Notes: generated by a model from the letters alone, not told the origin. Shown: positions 1-6,394, numbered from the stretch's first letter. The stretch is 10,401 nucleotides of DNA from Ileibacterium sp. (GCA_021443945.1 JABUSF010000011.1:40363-50763), one strand, 5' to 3'. Translations and numbers: made by a program.

Positions 1-840
1 GAAAAAGGAAACATTTTGCTGTCTCTGCACTCCAGAGAAAACACTAAAATCAAATCCTTTAACGCCGGTACACGGCCAAATATTGTCATTCAGAAAGCGG
101 ATGCCGTAGTCGATGCCAACGATCCCAAAGAAGACCTGTTTGATTTTTATTTAAGAACACATGGTCTGACAGGAACCATTTCCAAAGAAGAAGACGGCGT
201 TCACCTTCATATGGAAGGGACAGCCGCTCATGGTGCCATGCCGTTTTTAGGCACCAATGCCGGTGTGCATCTGCTCAACTTCATCGGTCAGGCTTACGGC
301 GACCAGCTGGCCAAAGATTACTACGAACTGCTCAAAGACTGGAAGGGAACACCGGAAGGCATTATGACAAATGGGGTTTACATGGGCTTTTTAACCATGA
401 ACCCTGGTGTGATTCAGCTGGAAGACGGTGATCTGCATGTTCTGATCGACATTCGCTATCCAAACGATGTCACACCGGAATTTGTGCTGGAAGGTTTTGA
501 AAATGCCGCACAGCAAAAAGACAGCGATATCACCGTCATTATGGACTCTGCCGGCAAACCCCTGTTTGTAGATCCAAACTCCGAACTGGTCACTGGTCTG
601 ATGGCCAGCTACCGCAAGTACACTGGAGATGACTTTACCCCCGCTATTACCATCGGCGGCGGAACCTATGCCAAAAAGTTTGAAAACTTCGTGGCATTCG
701 GTCCGGAAAAAATTGGTGAAAAGAAAACGACAGATGCCTTTGTAGGCGGCTGCCATCAAAGAGATGAAGGTGTAAAGCTGGATGATCTGATGGAAGCCAT
801 CGCCATTTATGCAGACGCCATCGTCAATCTGGCCGGGTAA
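1..840 (+). CDS. pepV: PepV-type M20 metallodipeptidase, 3' part (5' end outside window)
   Basis: The reading frame is open from base 1, so this is the C-terminal ~279 residues of a longer protein (PepV enzymes are about 465 residues). PepV is a cytoplasmic zinc aminopeptidase of family M20 that hydrolyses dipeptides, including Xaa-His types. The visible part holds the inserted lid domain, with the family motif AAHGAMPFLGTNAG near nt 223-264, and the end of the catalytic domain. That end carries IGGGTYAKKFENFVAFGP (about nt 652-705) and a late histidine in CHQRDEG followed by the typical DDLMEAIAIYADAIVNL tail; the late His is a metal ligand in PepV. The N-terminal zinc ligands are not in the window. 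The TTG at 16 is an internal codon and not the start. The TAA stop lies 3 nt before trmB, so the two genes are probably cotranscribed. In Bacillus the homologue ytjP lies in the same chromosomal neighbourhood as trmB. The family call is secure; the exact dipeptide preference is not. Confidence 0.9.
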   Translation, partial: EKGNILLSLHSRENTKIKSFNAGTRPNIVIQKADAVVDANDPKEDLFDFYLRTHGLTGTISKEEDGVHLHMEGTAAHGAMPFLGTNAGVHLLNFIGQAYGDQLAKDYYELLKDWKGTPEGIMTNGVYMGFLTMNPGVIQLEDGDLHVLIDIRYPNDVTPEFVLEGFENAAQQKDSDITVIMDSAGKPLFVDPNSELVTGLMASYRKYTGDDFTPAITIGGGTYAKKFENFVAFGPEKIGEKKTTDAFVGGCHQRDEGVKLDDLMEAIAIYADAIVNLAG

Positions 841-843
841 GCC

Positions 844-1491
844 ATGAGGATGAGACGAGTAAAATGGGCTGCGGACTATTTAGGTGAAGCAAAATGCCGA
901 ATTGTTCAGCCGCAGGCCATGGCGGGAAACTGGAAAGAAAAACTGGGCGGCAAAAAGCTGCATGTGGAAATTGGAACAGGAAAAGGCAACTATTCTTTAG
1001 GGATGTCTGAACTGTATCCTCAGGACGGATTTGTCGCTGTAGAGAAAAATGAAAGCGCCGCAGGAATTGCCGCTAAGAAATATGACGAATACGGCCGCAG
1101 CAATCTTCTTCTGGTTTATGATGATGCAGACCGTATTGAAGAATGGTTTGGGCAGGGGGAAGTGGATGTTATCCACCTGAATTTTTCCGACCCCTGGCCG
1201 AAGAAGAGAAATGCCAAACGGCGTCTCTCTTCGCCAAAATTTTTAAAACAATATGAAAAAATTCTGTCAGATGACGGGGAAATTCAAATGAAGACTGACA
1301 ACTCGAGTCTTTTTGAGTATTCTTTGCTGGAAATGCTTGCCGGCGGATTTGAGCTTACAGATGTAAGTGTGGATTTTCGCCGGGAGGATCATCCTGAAGA
1401 CGTCATTACAGAATACGAAGAAAAATTCATTGCGGAACAGAAACCCATCTACCGAAGTGTGTGGAAAAAGAAAAAAGATGAAACAGATTAA
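844..1491 (+). CDS. trmB: tRNA (guanine-N7-)-methyltransferase TrmB
   Basis: TrmB uses S-adenosylmethionine to methylate N7 of guanine 46 in the variable loop of many tRNAs. The 215-residue length is normal. The N-terminus MRMRRVKWAADYL matches the usual MR.R....A..yL opening, which supports the ATG at 844 even though I see no good Shine-Dalgarno; the start sits 3 nt after the pepV stop and is probably translated by coupling. The SAM-binding motif VEIGTGKGNY is at residues 41-50. The family signature NFSDPWPKKRNAKRRL is at 113-128 (the usual His after KKR is Asn here). KTDN is at 150-153 and the C-terminal TEYEEKFIAEQKPIYR block is at 189-204. The last 14 nt overlap the start of the thioredoxin gene. 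The assignment is near certain. Confidence 0.96.
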   Translation: MRMRRVKWAADYLGEAKCRIVQPQAMAGNWKEKLGGKKLHVEIGTGKGNYSLGMSELYPQDGFVAVEKNESAAGIAAKKYDEYGRSNLLLVYDDADRIEEWFGQGEVDVIHLNFSDPWPKKRNAKRRLSSPKFLKQYEKILSDDGEIQMKTDNSSLFEYSLLEMLAGGFELTDVSVDFRREDHPEDVITEYEEKFIAEQKPIYRSVWKKKKDETD

Positions 1492-1810
1492 GACAAAAGA
1501 AGAAATGGAGAAAGTCATTTCCGGAAGCAAGCCCTCTGTAATCGTATGGTCAGCTGCCTGGTGTCCGGACTGCCTTTATCTCAATGACAAACTGCCGGCT
1601 CTTGTGGACGGCAACCCTGAATTCGAATTTGTGAAGATGGACCGGGATGAGTTTCTGGATTTGGCCATCGAACAGGAAATTCTTGGCATTCCCAGTTTTG
1701 TTGCCTACAAAGACGGAAAAGAAATTTCCCGCTTTGTATCCACACTGCGCAAAACTCCAGAGGAAATTCAGGCTTATTTAGATCAGACAAAGGAGAAATG
1801 CAATGGCTAG
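1478..1810 (+). CDS. ytpP: YtpP-like thioredoxin family protein
   Basis: A 110-residue single-domain thioredoxin-fold protein, predicted cytoplasmic. It has the redox motif WCPDC (cysteines 29 and 32), a variant of the WCGPC of housekeeping thioredoxin, and the cis-proline loop GIPSF at 70-74. The stretch DRDEFLDLAIEQ, followed by the Gly-Ile-Pro loop and RFVSTLRKTPEEI, closely resembles Bacillus YtpP as I remember it. Both cysteines are present, so dithiol oxidoreductase activity is expected; the physiological partner is unknown. I chose the ATG at 1478 because the frame upstream of it lies inside trmB and this start gives a family-like N-terminus. The gene overlaps trmB by 14 nt and its stop overlaps the next gene by 8 nt. 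In Bacillus ytpP also lies between trmB and murC, which supports the assignment. Confidence 0.85.
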   Translation: MKQIKTKEEMEKVISGSKPSVIVWSAAWCPDCLYLNDKLPALVDGNPEFEFVKMDRDEFLDLAIEQEILGIPSFVAYKDGKEISRFVSTLRKTPEEIQAYLDQTKEKCNG

Positions 1811-2570
1811 TTTTAAAGACTTGATGAAAGCCTTTTTATATGAGGATATCGATGAAGAAGAAGATGTAGTGGAAGAGGAAGTCAAACCGGCTGCCGCTCC
1901 ATCTGCACCTGTTTCTCAACCAGCACCGGCTGCTACTGTTCATTTGACAGAACAGGCGATGCCGGCTCCGGCGGAAGTGCTCAAAACAGCCACCGCCAGC
2001 AACATCGCGCCGGCACAGCCTGTCATTCAGGATGTGCAGACTTCCATTTTTGAAGGTCTGGATATGGAAGACATCTCCAGACCGGAAGATGAAGCTCCGG
2101 TCAAAAAATCTGCTTACCATTATGAACGCCGCAAAGTGAGTCAGCCGGCCAGAAGAGCAAGCGCAGGCACAGGGGACGACTATCAGGCAGTCATTTCTCC
2201 TATTTTTGGAAATGTTTCAGAAGACCACAAGGAATTCAATGCCATTCATGATGCGATCAATCTTCCTAAACCGGAAGATGGATTTGAAATGACCACCATC
2301 ATTTCCCCCATGTACGGCAATTCTGTTCCAGCTGCAGCACCCGTAAATTCCATTCCGCAGTACAAAGTGAAAAAGAAAAAAGCTGCGCCGGAAAAAGAAA
2401 AAGAAGCTGTGAAGGAAACGGCCGTTCAAACAGAAGAGCAGCCCGAAGAAGCACCAGCTCCAAAGAAAATCAGCAGCGTGGCTGATTTTCTGATCAAGGA
2501 AACCGTTGCGGCTCCAAAAGAAAACAAAGCTGATGAAGTTCAGCAGGAAAGTCTGGCTACAAAAAAATAA
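1803..2570 (+). CDS. Uncharacterised acidic Pro/Ala-rich protein with duplicated ISPxFGN/ISPxYGN motif (possible SftA N-terminus-like)
   Basis: I do not recognise a catalytic domain. The 255-residue protein opens with a short amphipathic segment, MASFKDLMKAFLYED: F4, L7, M8, F11 and L12 fall on one helix face. An acidic run (DIDEEEDVVEEE, 15-26) follows, then a long low-complexity Pro/Ala-rich linker. Two copies of a short motif, ISPIFGN (131-137) and ISPMYGN (167-173), lie 36 residues apart. A Lys/Glu/Pro-rich tail contains a predicted short helix, SSVADFLIKET (224-234). There is no signal peptide or transmembrane segment. A good AAGGAG at 1790-1795 lies 7 nt before the ATG at 1803. The gene sits directly upstream of murC, where Bacillus has sftA, a soluble FtsK-like translocase with a disordered septum-targeting N-terminus. 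It may be a homologue of that N-terminus lacking the motor; this is inference. A SepF-like membrane-binding adaptor without the SepF core is an alternative. Confidence 0.85.
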   Translation: MASFKDLMKAFLYEDIDEEEDVVEEEVKPAAAPSAPVSQPAPAATVHLTEQAMPAPAEVLKTATASNIAPAQPVIQDVQTSIFEGLDMEDISRPEDEAPVKKSAYHYERRKVSQPARRASAGTGDDYQAVISPIFGNVSEDHKEFNAIHDAINLPKPEDGFEMTTIISPMYGNSVPAAAPVNSIPQYKVKKKKAAPEKEKEAVKETAVQTEEQPEEAPAPKKISSVADFLIKETVAAPKENKADEVQQESLATKK

Positions 2571-2572
2571 AT

Positions 2573-3889
2573 ATGGCATATCATTTTACAGGAATTAAAG
2601 GAACCGGTATGGCCGCACTGGCCGAAATTCTTCATGAAAAAGGATATGAAGTCCGGGGATCCGATATTGAAAAATACGTTTTTACAGAAGATGGACTGAA
2701 AGAAAGAAACATCCCCATTCTGCCTTTTGATCCGGCAAACATTCAGGAAAATGATACGGTGATCGTAGGTCTTTCCTTCGGAGAAGACCATCCGGAAGTG
2801 GCTGCCGCCAGAAATACAAAAGGTGTTGAAATCTACTGGTACAATGAATTTCTTGGAAAGCTGCTGGAAGACTACAATTCCATCTGCGTCGCAGGATGCC
2901 ATGGCAAAAGCACCACAACCGGCATTCTGGCCTCCGTTCTGGAAAAAGGAGAGTCTACAGGCTTTCTGATCGGAGACGGACATGGTCATATGCCTGCGGA
3001 TGCCAGAAACTTCGTTCTGGAATCCTGTGAATTTCAGAGACACTTTCTGGCCTATCATCCGGACTACGCCATTATTACCAACATCGAACTGGATCATGTG
3101 GATTACTACAAAGATCTGGACGACTACATTTCAGCCTTCCAGTCTTTTGTGGATCAGGTGAAAAAGGGAGTTGTCATTTTTGGAGATGATCCCTATCTTC
3201 CAAAACTGAACTATAAAGTTCCCGTTGTGACCTATGGCCTGAAGGACGGAAACGACTTCCAGGCTGTGAATCTGGTTCAGTCCGAAAACGGCATTGAATA
3301 CGATGTCATCCATAAAGGGGAGAAACTGATCTCCATGCATCTGCCGGAAATTGGCATGCCTTTTGTCTGGAACTCATTAGGGGCCTTTGCCCTGGCCTAT
3401 ACCTTGGGCATGGAACCGGAAGCAATTTATGAAGGTCTTTTGGCCTATAAAGGCATCAACCGCCGGTTTGTGGTGGAAGAAGCAGGGGAGAGTATTTTAA
3501 TCGATGACTACGCCCATCATCCAACTGCCATTCGCTGCATGATCGATGCGGCCAGAGCCAAATACCCTGGCAAAAAAGTCGTGGCGCTCTACAAACCGGA
3601 CCGCTACTCCCGGCTGCAGTACTTCCTGGATGGATTTGCTCAGTCATTAAATACAGCGGATGTTCAGGCAGTTCTCGATTTTGATGCGAATGCAAAACGG
3701 GAAGATGAAACCATCACGGTCACCATTGATGATCTTTTGAACAAGCTGGACAATGGATCTTTAATGACCATCTCCCAAGAGGATGCCCAAAAGCTGGCAG
3801 ATCTCGGACCAGCGGTCTATTTGTTCATGTCCAGCAAAAACATCCATCTGCTGAAAGATTTATTGAAAGATTACTGGAAGAAGGCTTAG
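2573..3889 (+). CDS. murC: UDP-N-acetylmuramate--L-alanine ligase MurC
   Basis: MurC catalyses the ATP-dependent addition of L-alanine to UDP-MurNAc, the first peptide-forming step of peptidoglycan synthesis in the cytoplasm. All three Mur ligase domains are visible in 438 residues, close to the usual size. The N-terminal dinucleotide-like motif GIKGTGMAALAE is at 7-18. The central ATP loop GCHGKSTTT is at 108-116 (usually GTHGKTTT). ESCEFQRHFL is at 150-159, TNIELDHVDYY at 169-179 and NRRF at 296-299. The C-terminal domain has DDYAHHPTAI at 311-320 and KPDRYSR at 341-347 (usually a PH pair). The late GAGDI-like motif reads SSKNI (420-424). The start is 2 nt after the previous stop with no nearby Shine-Dalgarno, so translation is probably coupled. 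The stop codon lies in a terminator hairpin. The family call is very firm; MurC rather than Mpl rests on length, motifs and position. Confidence 0.93.
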   Translation: MAYHFTGIKGTGMAALAEILHEKGYEVRGSDIEKYVFTEDGLKERNIPILPFDPANIQENDTVIVGLSFGEDHPEVAAARNTKGVEIYWYNEFLGKLLEDYNSICVAGCHGKSTTTGILASVLEKGESTGFLIGDGHGHMPADARNFVLESCEFQRHFLAYHPDYAIITNIELDHVDYYKDLDDYISAFQSFVDQVKKGVVIFGDDPYLPKLNYKVPVVTYGLKDGNDFQAVNLVQSENGIEYDVIHKGEKLISMHLPEIGMPFVWNSLGAFALAYTLGMEPEAIYEGLLAYKGINRRFVVEEAGESILIDDYAHHPTAIRCMIDAARAKYPGKKVVALYKPDRYSRLQYFLDGFAQSLNTADVQAVLDFDANAKREDETITVTIDDLLNKLDNGSLMTISQEDAQKLADLGPAVYLFMSSKNIHLLKDLLKDYWKKA

Positions 3890-3905
3890 CCTTCTTCTTT
3901 TTTTT
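3877..3905 (+). terminator. Intrinsic terminator of the pepV-murC operon, overlapping the murC end
   Basis: A perfect 9-bp stem, GAAGAAGGC (3877-3885) with GCCTTCTTC (3889-3897), has a 3-nt TTA loop and runs straight into eight T residues (3898-3905). The 5' arm encodes the last residues of MurC (K-K-A with its preceding codon), and the TAG stop (3887-3889) spans the loop and the first base of the 3' arm. Confidence 0.93.
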
Positions 3906-3992
3906 CTGCACTTTGCGCTTACTTTTCATGGAGGAAATGACATTTTCGATTATTGGTTTTTTGAAAAGAATGATTTGTTTTCTGCCGTTGCC

Positions 3993-4020
3993 TTTCAAAG
4001 GGTTTGAAAACTGTTTCAAA
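3993..4020 (+). promoter_or_regulatory. Alternating inverted-repeat array with a cre-like CcpA box
   Basis: Three heptamers alternate: TTTCAAA (3993-3999), TTTGAAA (4003-4009) and TTTCAAA (4014-4020), starting 10 and 11 bp apart. The second pair forms a perfect 18-bp palindrome with 4-nt spacer ACTG. Within it, TGAAAACTGTTTCA (4005-4018) fits the catabolite-responsive element consensus TGWAANCGNTNWCA at every position except the central G, which is T. It lies upstream of the promoter at 4046-4054, centred about 49 bp before the predicted transcription start. The operon includes a CcpA-like gene, so binding by its own product is plausible but unproven. Confidence 0.5.
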
Positions 4021-4045
4021 ATCGTTAGAGAATGCAATGTGTCGG

Positions 4046-4054
4046 TGTTATAAT
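4046..4054 (+). promoter_or_regulatory. Extended -10 promoter for the ytxG-like/ccpA operon
   Basis: TGTTATAAT is a perfect extended -10 (TGnTATAAT). No good -35 exists at 16-18 bp upstream, which fits an extended -10 promoter. The predicted transcription start is about 4061, giving a leader of about 60 nt. It is the first promoter-like element after the murC terminator. Confidence 0.65.
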
Positions 4055-4061
4055 TGGAGCA

Positions 4062-4083
4062 ATACATAAGTATAATTATGTAT
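4062..4083 (+). repeat. Inverted repeat at the predicted transcription start
   Basis: ATACATAA (4062-4069) and TTATGTAT (4076-4083) form a perfect 8-bp inverted repeat with a 6-nt spacer. It starts at the predicted +1 of the promoter at 4046-4054. It could be an operator or a weak hairpin at the 5' end of the mRNA. The spacer region also contains a second TATAAT (4071-4076), which lacks a TG extension and a matching -35. Confidence 0.5.
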
Positions 4084-4120
4084 GGAAGGCAATATTTAGA
4101 TTATTGATGAAGAAGGGATT

Positions 4121-4603
4121 ATGTATATTAACTTAGATGTCCTCATGAGAATTGCCCAGATCATCCTGGTTGCAGCGGGCTGTGCTGCACTCTTCTGGCT
4201 GGCTGTGGTCTTTAAAAATCTCGTGGAAACCCTAAAATCAGCCACTAAAACCCTGGATGCTCTCCAGAAAGATTTGGAGAAACTGGAATCTCCGCTGGAA
4301 ACCGTAGATGCGATTTCCAACACAGTAGACGAGCTGCATCAGTCTACGAAAAAAGCAGCAGAATCTGCAATTACCACTTTTACTGCCGGAATGGACACGC
4401 TCAAAAACAAATTTGACAAGTCTGCTCCATCCGCCCCCGAAACGCTGAAAACAGAAGACAGTCAGCCGCCTAAAGAGGTAAGCCAGGCAGAATTCGTACC
4501 CGCCGCGGATTTACAGATCCAGGAAACAGAAATCATTGAAGAAGCTGCCGACAAGCAGCCCAAAAAAGCAGAATCGGAATCTGCAGTGAAAGAAGGAGAT
4601 TAA
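4121..4603 (+). CDS. DUF948 (YtxG-like) membrane-anchored coiled-coil protein
   Basis: A 160-residue protein with one N-terminal transmembrane helix at about residues 11-31 (IAQIILVAAGCAALFWLAVVF). A heptad-like, Leu-rich segment at about 32-80 follows (KNLVETLKSATKTLDALQKDLEKL, then further Leu/Val positions), and then an acidic, Pro- and Lys-containing disordered tail. This layout is that of DUF948 proteins such as Bacillus YtxG, whose function is not established. The location downstream of murC and upstream of a ccpA-like gene matches the Bacillus order murC-ytxG-ytxH-ccpA, which strengthens the call. A purine-rich AGAAGGGA at 4111-4118 precedes the ATG with short spacing. It is the first gene of its operon, and its stop is 3 nt before the next start. 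The protein is predicted to be bitopic, with the coiled coil probably cytoplasmic; the orientation is uncertain. Confidence 0.75.
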   Translation: MYINLDVLMRIAQIILVAAGCAALFWLAVVFKNLVETLKSATKTLDALQKDLEKLESPLETVDAISNTVDELHQSTKKAAESAITTFTAGMDTLKNKFDKSAPSAPETLKTEDSQPPKEVSQAEFVPAADLQIQETEIIEEAADKQPKKAESESAVKEGD

Positions 4604-4606
4604 AAA

Positions 4607-5362
4607 ATGTCCGAAGAAAACAAAGCTTTAACACCAGATCAGACAGCAATGGAAAGTGAAGCAGCAAAAGCTGCTGACAGTACACCAGCCGCTGAAACGG
4701 AACAGGCTGAAATTGATGCTGGTACCGCTGTTCAGGAAGAAGAAAGTGCGGCAGATGCACCAACGGATGCGGAAAAAGTAAAAGCCGCTGCCATTGATGA
4801 AATGGAAAAAGCAAGTCAGAAAGCTCTGGAAGCCATGCGCGAAGAAGACAACAGCGAATCTGATGAAATTGTGGACGAAGCGAAGGCAGAAGTAGAAAGC
4901 ATGTTTGAAAAACTCCGCACCCGTCTTGAAAAAGATGTAGACCCGGAAAAAATCAAAGCCGAACTTCTGAAAGTCTCCCAGGATGTCAATAAAGTTCTTG
5001 GCACTACAAAAGAAAAGGTCATCGATGTAGCAAATTCCGAACAGTTCAAAAACACAATGGCAGCTGGAAAAGACTTTGTCTCCGGAACAGGTGCCATGAT
5101 CGTTGACGGCTTGAAATATGGATATGACAAGCTGATGGAAGTGCCGCAGTTTAAACAGGCCGCCGGCAAAGTAGACGACAGCATCGGCAATCTGCGCAAA
5201 AGCGACAAATTAAAAGATATGGTCGGCGCGGCCGAAAAAGGCGTCAGCGAATTCAACAAAGGTTTGTTTAAAACCCTGAACAGCTTCTTTGATGCAGCAC
5301 CAAAAGAAGCCAATGCAGCCGAAAGCACTCCTGCTCAAGCTGCCAGTGAAGAAGAGAAATGA
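4607..5362 (+). CDS. Uncharacterised acidic Ala-rich helical protein (position of ytxH)
   Basis: I do not recognise a named domain. The 251 residues begin with an acidic, Ala/Thr-rich disordered segment (1-55). A helical region at about 55-130 (AEKVKAAAIDEMEKASQKAL onward) follows. The C-terminal half shows an imperfect repeat: SEQFKNTMAAGKDFV (144-158), VPQFKQAAGKVDDSI (179-193) and SDKLKDMVGAAEKGV (199-213). The protein ends in an Ala/Glu-rich tail. There is no signal peptide and no clear transmembrane helix, unlike Bacillus YtxH, which has one near its N-terminus. A strong AAGGAG (4593-4598) precedes the ATG by 8 nt. It lies between the DUF948 gene and the ccpA-like gene, so by position it corresponds to ytxH, and a joint role with the DUF948 protein at the membrane is a reasonable guess. 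Homology to YtxH is not demonstrated. Confidence 0.85.
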   Translation: MSEENKALTPDQTAMESEAAKAADSTPAAETEQAEIDAGTAVQEEESAADAPTDAEKVKAAAIDEMEKASQKALEAMREEDNSESDEIVDEAKAEVESMFEKLRTRLEKDVDPEKIKAELLKVSQDVNKVLGTTKEKVIDVANSEQFKNTMAAGKDFVSGTGAMIVDGLKYGYDKLMEVPQFKQAAGKVDDSIGNLRKSDKLKDMVGAAEKGVSEFNKGLFKTLNSFFDAAPKEANAAESTPAQAASEEEK

Positions 5363-5371
5363 GTTTAAAGT

Positions 5372-6388
5372 ATGAAGCGAATTACGATTTATGATGTGGC
5401 AAAAGAAGCGGATGTCTCTCTGGCAACCGTGTCTCGAGTAATTAATGATTCCAATGTAGTTCGGGAAGATACCCGCAACCGCGTTCAGGAAGCAATTGAG
5501 AAACTTGGCTATAAGCCCAACGCCATTGCCCAGGGACTGGCTCTTTCCAAAACCACAACCATTTCCATTGTGATGTCAGAAAAACTTCTTTCCTATAATG
5601 CAAAGATTCTCAATGGACTGATGGATGTAGCCAAGATTTACAATTACAACATTATGTTCAACACCACATCCAAAGGCATTTCCAAAATGCAGGATGTCAT
5701 TGAATCCATTATTAAATCCCGTGTGGACGGGGTGATTTTATTCAATGACAACTTCACCGAAGATGAAATGGATGTTCTGAACGAATACCAGATTCCAATG
5801 GTGGTTGTAGGAAGCAAATTTGAAGGCAAGCGGGATGAAAACGTCGGAAACGTGTATGTGGATTTCGAAAAGCTCGTTTATGAACTGGTGAAAGACGCAT
5901 TTGCCCGCGGCATTGATGACATTGCCCTGATGGAAGACAAACTGAACATTTCCATGATGAAGCAGATGAAGAACGGAATTGAAAAAGCATTTGCGGAAGA
6001 AGGAAAAGAGTTTAAAAACTATTTGAGCTATGACGATGCCTACAAAACAAGTTATGGCTACTATCAGGATTACTTGAAGGAAAACAAGCCTCACCGTCTG
6101 AACATTGCGTTCAGAGATTCTCAGGCCATTGCCATGATGAACGCCGCTCTGGAAGCCGGTTATAAAATTCCAGAAGATCTGGAAATTGTATCCGTTCTGG
6201 ACAGCAAGTATCTGAACATGATGCGTCCAAGAATTTCTGCTTACAACATTCCAGACTATGATATGGGAGCCATTGCCATGCGTCTGCTCCAGAAAATGCT
6301 GATCTCTGATTCCGACAACAAGGAACGCAGGGATATGGAAATCCGATATACGCCAATTGAGCGGGATACAACCGAATCTGCCCAGTAA
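5372..6388 (+). CDS. ccpA: LacI/GalR-family regulator, probable catabolite control protein CcpA
   Basis: CcpA is the Firmicute master regulator of carbon catabolite control; it binds cre sites when complexed with HPr phosphorylated on Ser46. The 338-residue length matches CcpA (about 334). The helix-turn-helix is at residues 5-24 (TIYDVAKEADVSLATVSRVI), with the hinge helix KPNAIAQGLA at 48-57 (the usual Arg of NAxAR is Gln). A periplasmic-binding-protein-like core follows. YDMGAIAMR at 296-304 nearly matches the CcpA signature YDIGAMAMR, which contains the Tyr, Asp and Arg that contact HPr-Ser-P in Bacillus megaterium CcpA. Position downstream of murC and the ytxG-like gene also matches Bacillus ccpA. 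The start at 5372 is fixed by the conserved N-terminus, though no good Shine-Dalgarno is visible; the gap after the previous gene is 9 nt. A cre-like site precedes the operon. A different LacI-family specificity remains possible. Confidence 0.8.
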   Translation: MKRITIYDVAKEADVSLATVSRVINDSNVVREDTRNRVQEAIEKLGYKPNAIAQGLALSKTTTISIVMSEKLLSYNAKILNGLMDVAKIYNYNIMFNTTSKGISKMQDVIESIIKSRVDGVILFNDNFTEDEMDVLNEYQIPMVVVGSKFEGKRDENVGNVYVDFEKLVYELVKDAFARGIDDIALMEDKLNISMMKQMKNGIEKAFAEEGKEFKNYLSYDDAYKTSYGYYQDYLKENKPHRLNIAFRDSQAIAMMNAALEAGYKIPEDLEIVSVLDSKYLNMMRPRISAYNIPDYDMGAIAMRLLQKMLISDSDNKERRDMEIRYTPIERDTTESAQ

Positions 6389-6394
6389 AACCTC

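Noticed and set aside
16..18. TTG as the start codon of the first gene
   Set aside because: The frame is open from base 1 and the preceding residues fit the dipeptidase, so this is an internal codon of a truncated gene.
1367..1477. Longer start for the thioredoxin gene
   Set aside because: The extra 37 residues lie inside trmB in another frame and do not resemble thioredoxins; the ATG at 1478 gives the family length.
2540..3097. 185-codon minus-strand frame opposite the start of murC
   Set aside because: It is the shadow of murC; composition is Phe/Cys/Ser-rich and there is no ribosome binding site.
4071..4076. Second TATAAT as an independent promoter
   Set aside because: It has no TG extension and no -35 at suitable spacing, and it lies within the inverted repeat downstream of a better extended -10.
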